From contig JAMZAV010000109.1 in the NCBI GenBank assembly GCA_024449915.1, positions 992,001 to 1,056,000 of the forward strand: DNA of 64,000 nucleotides, given 5' to 3'. This DNA is from Sweltsa coloradensis. Lineage: Eukaryota; Arthropoda; Insecta; Plecoptera; Chloroperlidae. Of the stretch, positions 1 to 11,900 are shown piece after piece. The first letter of the stretch is position 1; every line of letters begins with the position of its first letter. Made by a program: the position numbers and the translations under genes. A model generated the notes under the pieces. It saw nothing but the letters and a program-made list of their open reading frames with translations, made no database searches and was not told the DNA's origin.

Positions 1-1019
1 TTGACGCTGCTAAAATAATTTGGCAAGAACATGGCGGCCAATCTATCACACACAATACGTCCACTCTTTAGTAGTAACTTATATTGCCCTTTCAGGCATG
101 GCGTTCATGATTATGAACATGAAATTCTTAATTTAAATCCGGGTAAATGAGAGGTTTATTAGTTTGACATTTTTAAAAACATTTTTGGGGTGAATTTGGG
201 GGGGGGGGGGGGCGGAAAATTCCCATTTCAATGGGATGAATTGTACCTTTGTTAGAAAAGATTGAAAATACACATCCGTAAAAATTGCTAAAAATGTGAA
301 AATTTTGGTTTGTCCCGGAAATGTTTTATCATTGCTGTTATTTGAGATAAACAAAATCTAAAACACAAACAATTCAGAAAAAATCTTTCAGAAATGCACT
401 TAAAGTTTAAATTTAAAGTAAAACTGGAGCTTTAGTTCAAAATCCAAAATTTGTCCCAAATTCCTTAAAAATTATGCTAAAAATAATGAAAAATGTCAAA
501 ATTCACAGGGAAAAAATGAGAAAAATTAATAGTTTGCTGAAAACTGACTTAATTAAGACCAATTTTATTCGTGACTGAGAAGGCTAGGCTCTCGTCTAAT
601 TTGGAGGTCAGCAGAAAGGGTAGTATGCCCTCAACGCAGTGTCTTCCAGGCTCTGCAAAATAAAGTATGATATTTTAAATATTTTAATAAAAATAGAACT
701 GTTTTCAATATTAAATTATACAATCACGATGGTTTAGAGTTCATAGCTCTTATAAGCACAGCAAAGTAAAGATCTTGGAAATAAACTCAAAGTGAAAAAT
801 AAAGACTACTAAAAGGGGTTTTAAAAACCTAATCCGTGGAGGTTAGCATTGCACCATCGTCCGCGATCCGTCTTCTCCAGTGTCTTCGCGCCTACGAATT
901 AATAAAACTTAGTGCTGCGCCTAGATAGACAGATAGATGTTGCTTGTGACGACAACAACAACAACAACAAGAACAACAACAACAAGACAAGAACAACAAC
1001 ACTGCGACTTGCTTCCTAC

Positions 1020-1115
1020 CTGACCTGCGGTTACACCTGGCCTGACGCAGTTGACGCAGGCGCAATAGGTCGCTGTCGAGCGAGTGCCACCTCAGACCGG
1101 GAGGGTCGCTGCGTC
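1020..1115 (-). CDS. Candidate unc-13 exon after the C2A domain
   Basis: GC-rich island of 96 nt on the minus strand, bounded by acceptor ccctttacag and donor TCAG|GTAGGAAG. It begins with two bases that complete a phase-1 codon and ends in phase 1, exactly what the exon at 4265-4388 requires; joining them makes a Gly and keeps the frame open. The 31 full codons include DPPGLRWHSLDSDLLRLRQL and then an arginine-rich tail. In Munc13-1 a short helical stretch rich in Trp, Lys and Leu follows the C2A domain. The resemblance here is only in character, so assignment rests on splice sites, phase and base composition. Its length is divisible by three, so it could be skipped without frame change. It could also be a chance island next to the (ACA)n tract at 951-1003. 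Confidence 0.45.
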
Positions 1116-4100
1116 CTGTAAAGGGTAGGGCCACTTTCTCTAGGTCATCGACAACTAAGGCTGCCGTTCGACATCGCGGTAAATACCACACTTTGGATTG
1201 GTCAAGGTCATTTGAGATTCTCTCAGAAAATTACTTTTTATTAAAATGATGATGTGCTTAAGGGAAAGGGACCATAAAAAATTTCGTTTTCTTTTACTAA
1301 TGCTTAAGACGGTAATTCTGCAAAGTTTGATGAATTATACCTCAGGTATTGACCATAAATTAACAATTTAAAATAACTTAAAGTAAAAAGTGTACATCAA
1401 GAAATTAGTAATTATAAAGTCAACCCCTCCTCCCCCCCCCCCTCCTCTCTAAGGAAATGTGAATCTTTTTAACATATCATTAGTTTCTTGTACTAACTTG
1501 ATTTAAATTTAAAACAGAACACCGATATGTGCAGTTTCAACTAGAATATGAATACCAACATTTTACACCCAGCAATTTTAAAACGCATTTATTCATTTAC
1601 TAGTAAGGGCGCCTAAGAGTCCCTTTTCCCACAGCACAACAATCATCACAAATATATTTGAATCGGTATTGTACATTAAAAATCATGATCTACGGACAAA
1701 ACCAATAAAAATCTAACTGATTATATGCAGATTTGGTGAGTTTTTTGATAACATTAATAAGGAAAGTTCAGCTTTTACTGTTGCTAAAACGAAAAACTAT
1801 TCAAAATTTTCTTCCGGAAAATAAAAACAATTTTTGGAACTTATCAGGAGTTAAATTGTATTCTAAAGAAGTTTTAACGCTTCAGTCGGTTTTAAAATCG
1901 TGATTTTCATTCTCAAAATGGGGTTATTCAAGGTGAATGTGGTTAATGGAAGTTGATTAAATAGTGTATCAGGCAAGCATCTGGCGCTTCTAACACATTT
2001 AACGCTTACTCTTGACTACTGAACAAAGTTTTGTTCGTAAATCATAAGAAAAATAATTAATAAATAAATTCAAATTAAGAGTCTACCCACACAGTTACAT
2101 AACTGATTTTCAGGGGGGCACTTTTCTTTAGTTCTACGATTTTATATATTTGCCAAAAAAAAGATAATCAAGTAAATAAATATTCAAAACAGTTGTTTAA
2201 ATGAGGGAATCTGCTCAGCGCAATTTTTAAAATAGACAACCTAATTAGCGGTGTCTCGACCAAAAATAAGAAAATCTAAGATCATATTAATTTAAATGTA
2301 CAGTTTCTCAAAACTCGACTTAATTTATTATTAGGATATATAAAAATTGCCTTTATAAACGTGACTTTACGCTAAATTATAACCAAATAAAAATAATTGT
2401 GCTTGAATGCAATGCAAATAAAATATACTACCTAGAAAGGTCTACTGCGGAAAAGTTGTCTTTTGTTTGCTTGTCATCAAAATGTCGACATGGAAAGGCA
2501 ACCCTACGTACATTCTAAGACACAGTTTTAGTCCCAAAGTAGAGAGGAACATTTCAGCATCGTGTCTTCGAATTCTAACTAGACAATCAAGAGAAGCACA
2601 ATATACACAGCGTCAAGCCGGCATCTATGTACAAATATTACTTTTAGGGCAGTATATTTCATTTATGCAAGTCTTACCTTCAATAATACTTAAACCAATG
2701 CATTGACTAATGTTTTTCATAGACGTAAATAAAAGTGATTATAATTTATTAACAACATTGAAAACTACATTAAATTTAGTAAATATAAATGTTATATATT
2801 AGAATCATAGAGTATTATTGTTCTGTGTTTGATAAACCCACCCTAGTGCATAAGGATAGTATATTTTAACTAAATCATTAAATTATATGTTAAGAATTTG
2901 TTGATTATTATATTTTAAATGCATTTTTATGTTATTAATTATTAAATGAGAAACACAAATCAAAGTTAAATTAAAGTTAAAATATAGTAATGGTGCCGAA
3001 CTTTGCTTTAATTTGAAAACTATTCTAAGATGAGTTTAACGAATACAATTAGTAGATATAAAAATTATATTTAAACGATTTATTCAATTATAAAAGTCCA
3101 CAAGTTTTTTCGTTGTTGTGCAGAATATATTTTCACCTGTGATTTCTATTTGAAAATAAATTATGGTGATGAAGTAACAACACATGTAAATTAGTTGTAT
3201 CACACGTGCAATCTTGACATGTTATAATTCTATAATCGTGTATATTTAGATAAATCTTGTGTTAAAATAAAATGTCATCATTTGAATGTCCTAAATGCGT
3301 AATCGGGCTAAGCAATTTCCTTTCTTGTGTACGTTTATACGTTTATATACGAGTAACATTTTGATTCGTCTTTTGATTGTCAGAAATTACTAATAATGTG
3401 GATCTTGAAAACGAACCGTGAAATCCCACTTGTAATTAGAAATAATCCCACTCGACGTATAATTATCGGAATGCTAATTAATACATTTTGAAAACAAACC
3501 CCGTAGTCGCGGCAGAGGCAAAGTGGCGCTAATTAGCAAAGTTATCTCCATAAAATGTATAAATGGAGGAGTTGTCGCGCGAGTGTAACTTTCACAATGA
3601 CAAATCCCACTCAGAAACGGAAGCAGGGCGGCTCGGGATAAATTGGGCTAATTGAAATGCTAATGTTTAGTATTTATTCCATTTCCTGGACGTTGCTCTC
3701 CACCGAAATAGAAAACGGAACGAGATTTTGTTGAGAAAATTTTGACTGTGGATAAGATTGAAATTTTTATGAAAAAATGTGTTAACACAGAACGTAAAAA
3801 AATTATTAAATTATATGTATTATCCTTATTTTTGACACAAGTGCCCTCAAACGAATCATAAATAGTTACTTTTATAACACAACGTGAAAGCATTTGATAT
3901 CTATGGGAAGCAAAATAACTAGATTGGTTATTAAATTATTTAGAGACAATGTGATTTTGCCAGTATATTTAGGTTAAATAGAAATTACCGCGATAGAAGT
4001 TAAATATAATTATTATTTACTTGATGATTATTTGATGCAAAGCTGTCGCCAATTGAAGCAGCAACCTATTATTACAATTACAAACTATTTAAAAATATAT

Positions 4101-4264
4101 TATAATATACAGAGTTCTGTATGTAGTTACATAACTGCAATAATGCAACCGAATGAATAGAATGTTGTGGTATCTCCAGTGGAGTGTAACAATGTATCCC
4201 GTGTCATCACATCTAAAAAGAGTCCTAAGTTTAGATATTTAATCAGGGTGCAAGTATATCTTAC
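1116..4264 (-). other. Presumed unc-13 intron, 3.1 kb
   Basis: AT-rich, no coding signal recognised. It holds a C-tract at 1430-1442, a decayed retroposon tail at about 2050-2105 (hairpin CAGTTACATAACTG beside AATAAATAAAT) and a GC-richer TAAT-motif island at about 3440-3660. The small ORFs at 2467-2706 and 3660-3893 show no recognisable protein. Confidence 0.55.
3440..3660. promoter_or_regulatory. Candidate intronic cis-regulatory island with TAAT motifs
   Basis: A block less AT-rich than its surroundings, containing repeated homeodomain-type cores: GCTAATTAATAC, GCTAATTAGC, GCTAATTGAAATGCTAAT. It also holds the CpG-bearing strings GTAGTCGCGGC and GTTGTCGCGCGAG. Position in an unc-13 intron suggests an enhancer, but the motifs are short and this is inference only. 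Confidence 0.25.
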
Positions 4265-4388
4265 CGAAGGGTAGCTCGAAGCGGCAGTCTACGAGCAACG
4301 AGTGTCCGGTGGGGCTCTTGGTCCCTACCACCTCGCCGTCTCGCATCACCAGCTCAGCTTCCAGAGACACCCACTGACCGGTCCCTTC
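4265..4388 (-). CDS. unc-13: unc-13/Munc13 exon, end of the C2A domain
   Basis: Internal exon of 124 nt in phase 0, with acceptor gttgttgacag and donor TTCG|GTAAGATA. It encodes 41 residues starting [20 protein letters not shown], then [20 protein letters not shown]. Munc13-1 has GPGEWLTLDSQVIMADSEI and then GTKDPT and FELPL in the same order. The exon ends with one base of the next codon (phase 1). Joined to the two upstream exons it gives about 114 continuous C2A residues without a stop. Immediately upstream in the transcript lies a perfect second copy of its acceptor and first 103 nt (4420-4553), so this exon has two competing 3' splice sites. Only this copy has the donor, so the sensible product uses the acceptor at 4389-4391. 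Confidence 0.9.
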
Positions 4389-4419
4389 CTGTCAACAACA
4401 ATATGCACGTTACAATACA

Positions 4420-4553
4420 AGTCTACGAGCAACGAGTGTCCGGTGGGGCTCTTGGTCCCTACCACCTCGCCGTCTCGCATCACCAGCTCAGCTTCCAGAG
4501 ACACCCACTGACCGGTCCCTTCCTGTCAACAACAATATGCACGTTACAATACA
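4420..4553 (-). repeat. Perfect 134-bp tandem duplication of unc-13 exon and acceptor
   Basis: Bases 4420-4553 are identical to 4286-4419. In the minus-strand transcript the duplicated unit contains intron end, 3' splice site (4523-4525) and the first 103 nt of the C2A exon, but stops before the donor. Reading from this acceptor through both copies shifts frame (134 is not a multiple of 3) and meets a TGA 27 codons after the conserved LLVD. Using it would therefore give a truncated message. Zero divergence means a very recent duplication or an assembly error between haplotypes. Confidence 0.9.
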
Positions 4554-6817
4554 CTTCGTTATTATGTGGGCCCATCATAAATGAGGAATCGGACACTTAA
4601 TTAACAGATGGTATACGCCGTAAAAAAATAAAAAAATAAAATAAAAAATATATAATATAAACGGTAGGAAGAAATGACAAATTATCTTTTAATTAGCCCA
4701 TGATATCTTATAAATTATTAAAGTTAATATAAAGTATGATAAAACTGTAATATATTATTAATTATTTGTATAATAAACAATAGTGAGAACTGCTTAAACT
4801 TCTTATTGTCGCCCATTGATATCTAAATATTCAACAAAGTAACAGATAATGTACAATAAATAATATTATACACATGTAAGACCAACAGTAGGGAGAACTG
4901 CCCGAAAGCTAATAACTTAATTTAAATAAACAGAATAAGCCGAAATAAAATGTCCTTTATATTTCTAAACTTGTTTTAAACGTTTTCTGTGCTAGATCAT
5001 CAATTTACCAAATCTTTGTCAACACAGTGTCGTTATCAAATACGCTACCAATTTCAACAATTTAATAAATTATTTATTTATGTTTAACTTATTTAAAACT
5101 AATAGATAGATAGTACAATATATTTATTTATAGCTACATACATACATAAAGCTACACTAATCTTATCTTATAATATTATATCCAACAATTATTATTGTAA
5201 AGTTGTAGTGAAGGAAATAAGGCATAATATTCAATGGATTATAGCCCTTTCAGAATATCTTCAACAACTTTAGTCCACCGTATCTTTGAATCTTGATTTA
5301 TTCAAATTTAATAACTATGATTAAAATTTTACCATTAACACAAGTAAATAATGTTTTGTTTACAAAGTACAGAGAGTTTTCTATTATTTAATATTTTATC
5401 ACGTGTTCTTGCATTACGTTTAGCTCGTTCGTATACAGCTCATAATATTTCGGATAAATAAAAGAACAAAAGAGACTCGGTTTACAACAGCACTTCTGAG
5501 GACCCTCTAGGGGATTTAATTAATTAAAAATAAATATGTGAGCCGGAAACATTTATAAAACCGCAATACTGCAAACAGTGGCCCATCCTTGCTTCCAAGC
5601 TGAGTCAAAAGAACCGCAAAAAACAGCAAACCTGTTGGAGAGTTCTATGACAACTCATTATTGTTCATTGCTCGAAAATATGTTTTTGTGAGATATATTC
5701 GATTTAAAAACGACTACGTCCATTTGAAGTGTTTTATTAGTATATTACGTTTATTTTGCTTAGTGATAAAGACAACAAAATATCAATGATGTTTATGTTT
5801 CACGAATTTTAGCAGTAATGTGGTATTTTTAATACAATGACCGAAAGCATTTCGCTTTGCATAACTGCAAGAATGATAATTTATTAGTATCACATTAAAA
5901 AAAGTTAAAACAACATATTAAGAAGGGGCGCTAATCTTGACACAATACAAATGCTCGAGCTTGCAGCTGAACTTTTGGAAATAAAATAACAAAATTTTGC
6001 ATGATGTTAGTAGAAAACCCTTCTATTGATATCCACACTTAGTTGCCAAGAAGTCATTGCGAAAGATAAGTTCAAAATGTGTAAAAATAGAAAATTTCCA
6101 ACTTTTATCCTCGCTTTCTAAATCCGTTGAAACAACTGAATAGGATATACATTAAAACAACAAATACAATAAATTAAAGTCACCCCCACAATCATAACAC
6201 GATCGTAATGCCGTGCCCATGTCACCACCGGAGGCCACAGACGTGTATTAAGCCGCCTTTACGAACTGCTCATTTCAAAAGGCACGCATAAAAACGAACC
6301 AGGCAATTCATTTCACGTGACCCTTGACTACATTAAAAAGCTAAGACCTGGTTACGATAACGTTGCAAAATGTCCTTAGATATTGAGTATAATCACGACC
6401 GGCTATTTTCGTCCACTAACACTCATTAAATATGCAACATGTTGATGTTGGTTGGGTTGGCAATCTTGCATCACAAGTCGGGTTATCTGAGCGCATAATC
6501 CACCGTCTTGTGAATTTCTGTTAAGAGTGCGCTCTACCGTAGAAGGTAAGATTTTGTAACATTATATTTTTAAAATAATTAAATATTATATTTTTTTTTT
6601 AGATGGCAGGCAACAAGTACTTGTCAAAGTGCAATGCCAGTGTTCGTTTTCGTTTTTGTTATGTTAACTTATCAATAAACCAGTTAAAGATGGCCGATAA
6701 GTTATAGAAATATTGTTGAATATCTGTTTATTTTGTTCATTATAAGTTCATTGGACAGTCCAAGAAATTAATTACATTATCTTCACTTGCTCTTAAAATG
6801 TTATCGCTATAATAATA
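4554..6817. other. Intronic AT-rich DNA, no gene seen
   Basis: Part of the 20.8-kb unc-13 intron (4389-25187). Mostly A/T-rich with TTTA/TAAA runs around 5050-5180. A slightly GC-richer part at 6180-6540 (CACGTGACC near 6312) has no open frame. No gene recognised. Confidence 0.5.
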
Positions 6818-7024
6818 CTAGGGAAACGCCAAAGTCGTTGTAAAACGAGTGAGTTAGCCGAATGTTTTGACTTCTAAAACCGGACCGTCTGGTCACCTTA
6901 CAGGAACTCACTCTGCTTGCCACAATAATTATTTAAATTGAACATTCAAAATGTGAATCGTATTCAAAACGTATTAGCGTGAAACATTAACAAATTTCCA
7001 AGATAAAACAAAATCACCTAATTT

Positions 7025-7834
7025 TTAAACGAGGGAGCGGAGCGACTGAGTGTCTCCATTCAACTCAAACGGCTCTCATTCTGTGATTCTGTCTGTCTGT
7101 ACGTCGAAAATCAGCCGAACCGCTGAACAGATTGCGCTGAAATTTTAAACTGACATCCGGCACGAGTTTACTGAGAACTGTTAACAAAATCAGCTAGATC
7201 CATTCCGATTTAATCCCTGATTTCTTTAAATATCGATACAATTTGTTTAGTAGCAGCTAGCGGGACGTACTCTACGTGTCTGCCATGGCATAGTGGTAAG
7301 CATAGAGCCTGCCGCACAGAGGGTTGGGGTTCGAACCCCGTTGGTTAGAACTTTTTTTATCTTTTTTTTTACACCACCATAATATTTTTGAGGGATGTTA
7401 AATGGGAAATAAAAATTAGGTGATTTTGTTTTTGTCATAGAAATTTGTTAAATGTTTCACGCTAATATGTTTTGAACACGATATGCATTTTGAATGTTTA
7501 ATTTAAATAATTATTGTTGCAGAGTGAGTTGGCAGTCGTTTCGGGGACCCTTGCTCCTTACCTTGACCACCACCCCAACGACAATAGCCAAGACAACATG
7601 ATGATGATGATGATAACAAACGATGACGACCATGACATGAAAAACCCCTTTCCTCTCCCTACCCGTGGCTGGTTCTGACCAGTATTTGACTTTCCTCCAC
7701 ATCCCCTATAGGCTAGACTGGCGCATTAGGACCTAACGGTAAGCCTTAGATAGGGGGGGGGGGAAGAGAACGTTACCGGGTACTCAACATATGGCTCACT
7801 CACTCGTTTAACAACGACTTTGGCGTTTCCCTAG
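7025..7834 (+). mobile_element. Family B Helitron-like element nested in an older copy
   Basis: Starts TTAAACGAGGGAGCG, ends AACGACTTTGGCGTT then TCCCTAG, with T following. The inverted copy of the 5' terminus (ACTCGTTTAA) lies at about 7802-7811. The sister element at 8250-8997 has the uninterrupted target CTAATTTTTATTTCCC at 8516-8531. Here the same words are split into CTAATTT and TTATTTCCC with nothing duplicated. Contents in order: a block ending in a CTGTCTGTCTG tract, the tRNA-like segment (7281-7350), a GATGATGAT-rich block resembling the foldback at 44521, and the 3' terminus. Confidence 0.72.
7281..7350 (+). other. tRNA-like segment with Pol III A and B boxes
   Basis: Contains TGGCATAGTGG (A-box consensus TRGCNNAGYNGG) at 7286-7296 and GGTTCGAACCC (B box) at 7328-7338, at the spacing of a tRNA gene. 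Pairing in the acceptor and anticodon arms is poor, so this is a tRNA-derived or SINE-like remnant and not a functional tRNA. It lies inside a Helitron-like element. Confidence 0.6.
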
Positions 7835-7902
7835 TTATTTCCCATTTAACACCCCTCAAAAATAATATGTGGGTGTAAAAATATAAAAAAGTTAGAACTG
7901 AC

Positions 7903-7956
7903 GGGTATCGAACCCCATCCATCCGTGCGGTAGGCTAAATGGTTACCACTAGGCCA
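7903..7956 (-). other. tRNA-like segment, second copy
   Basis: On the minus strand, A box TGGCCTAGTGG (7946-7956) and B box GGTTCGATACC (within 7903-7916), separated as in a tRNA. Carried by the interrupted family B element. Confidence 0.55.
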
Positions 7957-8590
7957 TGCAGGCCACGTCAACCTCGTCCCGCTAACTGCTACGAAACAAA
8001 TGCCATTGATATTATTAAAAATCACATTTTTATTTATTGTAGGCTTAAATCGCAATGGATCAAGCTGATTTTGTTAACAGTTCTTAGTAAACTCGAACCG
8101 GATGTCTGTTTAAAATTTCAGCGCAATCTGTTCAGCGGTTCGGCTGATTTTCGACGTACAGACAGACAGACAGAATCACAGAATGAGAGCCGTTTGAGTT
8201 GAATGGAGACACTCAGTCGCTCCGCTCCCTCGTTTAATTACCTGTAATACAAGGGAAACGCCAAAGTCATTGTCAAACGAGCGAGTGCGCCAAGTGTTGA
8301 GTACCCGGGAACATTCCCTTTCCTCCCCTATACCTAAGGCTGGATCGAGCCCAGCATGGGATTCATACCGAGTACTCAACACATGGCTCACTCACTCGCT
8401 TAACAACGAATTTGCGTTTCCCTAGTTATTTAAATTGAACATTTAAAATGCGAATCGTGTTCAAAACGTATTAGCGTAAAACATTAACAAATTTCCAAGA
8501 TGAATCAAAATCACCTAATTTTTATTTCCCATTTAACACCCCTCAAAAATAATATGTGGATGTAAAAATATAAAAAAAGTTCGAACTTAC

Positions 8591-8644
8591 GGGAATCGAA
8601 CCCCAACCCTCCGTGCGGTAGGCTTGATGCTTACCACTGTGCCA
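8591..8644 (-). other. tRNA-like segment, third copy
   Basis: On the minus strand, A box TGGCACAGTGG (about 8633-8644) and B box GGTTCGATTCC (within 8591-8604). All three copies share CCGCAC in the anticodon region, so they descend from one captured sequence. Confidence 0.55.
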
Positions 8645-8847
8645 TGTAAGCCACGTAAATTACGTTCCGCTAGCTGCTACTAAACAAATGCTATCGATAT
8701 TTAAAAAATCACATTTTTATTTATTGTAGGCTTAAATCGCAATGGATCAAGCTGATTTTGTTAACAGTTCTCAGTTAACTCGTACCGGATGTCTGTTTAA
8801 AATTTCAGCTGCAATCTGTTCAGCGGTTCGGCTGATTTTCGACGTAC

Positions 8848-8930
8848 AGACAGACAGACAGACACACAGACAGACAGACAGACAGACAAACAAACAGACA
8901 GACAGACAGACAGACAAGACGACGACAGAC
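8848..8930 (+). repeat. (CAGA)n microsatellite
   Basis: Imperfect CAGA tract inside the family B element at 8250-8997. It accounts for the overlapping small ORFs here. Confidence 0.9.
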
Positions 8931-8999
8931 AGAATCACAGAATGAGACCCGTTTGAGTTGAATGGAGACACTCAGTCGCTCCGCTCCCTCGTTTAATTA

Positions 9000-11900
9000 C
9001 CTGTAATATCACGAGCTAATTTTAATATTTTTTGGAGGGATGCTACCCTATATGCATCATATTTGTATTCGTTATACGTGCGTTAGTCATTTCATGTAAA
9101 CCGAACATGACCATGAAGAGGAATTTACATTTTGATAGTTTGGTTGACATTGGCCTTCAACAATGGTGATACAGAATGCTCTAGGTGGCGTTTTGTGGTT
9201 GGGGTCAAGAAAAAGCGTTAAATATTCTAACTCAGTACGGAATAAAAAATGTCATCAACAGATTGAAGATAACAATGCAAAACAAAGTATACGATTTCTA
9301 AATTGCGTTTTGGTGGAGGTGCCGGGTCCGCCCTCTGATTTTATAGACAACTAAATAAATTCTGACCATATTTGTTAAAGATCAATGCCAACAAAAAACG
9401 GTTGTCAGTAGGAAGTCAAGTTCGTTTGTTATAGTGACACGTGAAACACGGATGGACAGAAAGATTATGGGTATAGGGGAGGTTCGATCCGTAATCATAT
9501 TTTTCGTTGGTAATTAGCTTATGATTATTGTCAATGTTATGGATTTCTAGACTTGTTTAGAGCAATGTTTAGTAGGACGTGTAATGTTTTCATAACATTT
9601 CCCGTTGTAGGGTGCACATTAGCTGTTGTAAATAAATTAAAAATAAAAAGTCTATAGGCAATTATTGTCTTGTGTAGGTGTTCTTGGAATGGATTAATCC
9701 CAGCTTTAGACTTTGACTGAGGAAAACTCTAGAATTAACCTTTTATTTCGAAATGCCGGTGGGTGGTATAAAACAAACATCCACTTGAATCAGAGTCTTA
9801 GTTAAGCAGCGGTAACCTATGTAGGTAAGATAACGTGTTATGTGTAGGCCTATTTAACTAATGTAATATTCATTAGCGTTATCTAAGCATGAGGTACGTT
9901 TATGTTTAGTGTTTATTTGGCCTCATAACAGAGATCAGACACAGGTTTAGTATTTGAAGTGTGTTTATTCGTGCTGAAATAACCTCCCCCCCCCCCCCCC
10001 AACCACCCCGCCACCTCTTTACAACTCGGTAGGCCAGCAGGCCCAGTTCCGATGTAATTAACTGCCTGTTAAACAATAACTTAACTAAATCATGCTAATA
10101 CTCTTGCTTGTTTCAAATATGGTAATTACACATCCTCTGCTTTTGAACCTCAGTGATTGTACTTTACATGTATAGAATGTAATTCTAGTTGAAATAAAAT
10201 TTTAGTGTGTGGTGTCGAAATGGGTTTTCGATTCACACTAACTATAAACAGCTTACTAGGAACATGTACAGAAATACCGACCGAATTCATATTGTGTGTT
10301 TGTCGTTTTCGCACAGAGTAAATTCTGACGCTTTAAAAGGCTATTATAATTTGCGGTCGTGGTAAGAACATATAAATCTAAATATAAACTCCATTGTATG
10401 AAAACCACAAGATAAGTATTTCTTGTCAGCTACAGTTCAGTGAGAATTGAGACTAAAACCCGAAAACAAAACTTTTTACCTTGAGTGATGACAGGTTACA
10501 TTTCACAAGCACGGGGGTATGGAAGAACCCAGAATATGGAGCGAAGCAGCCATCAGCTAGGATCCAAAAATAAAGTTCCTCTTGTATTGAAACATCTTAG
10601 TATGGGCACCGTGTTGAAATAATTGTGACAATTTTAAATTTTGATTGCCCCCCCCCCCCTCCCTCCCGCCCTTCACGCCACAACAGTCACAAACAGTTAT
10701 TATTGAAGGGCTATGGCAACAAAAAACGCCTTGTCAATCGGAGTTCATATTCGACTATTAAAAATAATATGAAAATATAACAAAACTTCCATCCCTCAAT
10801 ATGTTGTGTATTTATAACCATCACAAACGGTAATTTCAGAATTTTATCTATTTGACTGCAATTAAATTACTTGTTTAAATACACTAAGATATTTTCGTTA
10901 AGTTTGCATCTTCTAATGTTTTATTGTTTATTTTAAGCATCAATCATTTTTTTTAAAGTGTAACCTGATGGTATTACACATGAGAACACACATACACATA
11001 ATTTATACACGAACTCCACCAGATGAGGAACAACTATTTTGTATAATGTAACAAATTATATCCTTGAATTAAATTAATTCGCAATTGACGAGTCGATAAT
11101 ACAGCTTAATATAAAATGTCTCGTTCAAGTGATAAATACATTTGATTAAATTCCCTTGAACTACAATACCAAATAAAAAAGACGCCAAATCGCAGATAAT
11201 AAACAATCAAGTACACAAATGAAAACGTAACATAAACAGACAATGTTACATGCAATAACATTTGGGAAATAAAATAAAATATTGCGAAATATTGACTATT
11301 GCAACTTGAGTCGTGACTGTTCATAGCTGTATTACTCCCATCCCTCATACCTCATGCCGTGTGGAAGATTTGCCACACGCTATCGTCACCACAATACAAC
11401 CTATCTACTACTCGAATAACAAACAACGGTGTCCTTAAAGCACCATTCAGATTGCTTGACATCCAAAACAATGACGAGTTAAACAAAGCATTTTACAGAG
11501 TTAATTAAACTGTCATGCACTTTGCATTAGAAGATAAGTCAAAGCAGCGAGGATTAAGCTGGTAATGTACAGTCGTGTGAATAAAAAGGAACCAGTAAGA
11601 CGAAATTGTAAGATTTATCAGGCTGGTTTAGTCGTATCGTTAGGATGAACATGGACATTATTTTAGAGTATATAAAATTAGGGAGAAAGTCGACCACATA
11701 ACCATAATGTTTTTGTCCATACGTCCGTCTGTGCGTGTGTCTTGTTTCACAATAAAAACCGAACACGACAACTGATTGACATGCGTTGGTTTTGTTGGCT
11801 TTTCCATTCAACAAAGATGATAAAGAATGTTTTGGTGATCCTAGAGATAAGAAGAGGGGGCTTTCCTCCCCCCCCACAGAAAGTAAGGAAAATTTGACCC

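Larger units (their letters stand above)
6818..8237 (-). mobile_element. Family B Helitron-like element, interrupted copy
   Basis: Read on the minus strand it starts TTAAACGAGGGAGCG at 8237 and ends GGCGTTTCCCTAG at 6818, followed by T. An inverted copy of the 5' end lies just inside the 3' hairpin, near 6848. A second family B element (7025-7834) sits inside it. It carries a tRNA-like segment near 7903-7956. This pattern (5' repeat inverted before a 3' hairpin, CTAG end, no target duplication) fits nonautonomous Helitron2-type rolling-circle elements. There is no Rep/helicase ORF, so it depends on another element. Confidence 0.65.
8250..8997 (-). mobile_element. Family B Helitron-like element with inverted 3' ends
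   Basis: On the minus strand it runs from TTAAACGAGGGAGCG at about 8997 to GGCGTTTCCCTTG at 8250, where the usual CTAG has become CTTG. It carries the tRNA-like segment at 8591-8644 and a CAGA microsatellite at 8848-8915. A plus-oriented 3' terminus (8362-8424, ending GCGTTTCCCTAG) lies inside it, so both ends of the first 175 bp look like 3' termini. The words AATTACCTGTAATA follow both this and the neighbouring copy (8234 and 8994), suggesting the pair arose by tandem duplication or repeated insertion. Confidence 0.6.

Noticed and set aside
545..651. Strong acceptor TTTATTTTGCAG followed by an open stretch on the minus strand
   Set aside because: No donor and no recognisable peptide; could be an alternative last exon but cannot be supported.
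835..894. GC-rich island with acceptor ATTCGTAG, possible next unc-13 exon
   Set aside because: No convincing donor; the frame gives no Munc13-like sequence.
7281..7350. Functional tRNA gene
   Set aside because: A and B boxes are good but acceptor and anticodon stems do not pair properly, and it is repeated inside mobile elements.
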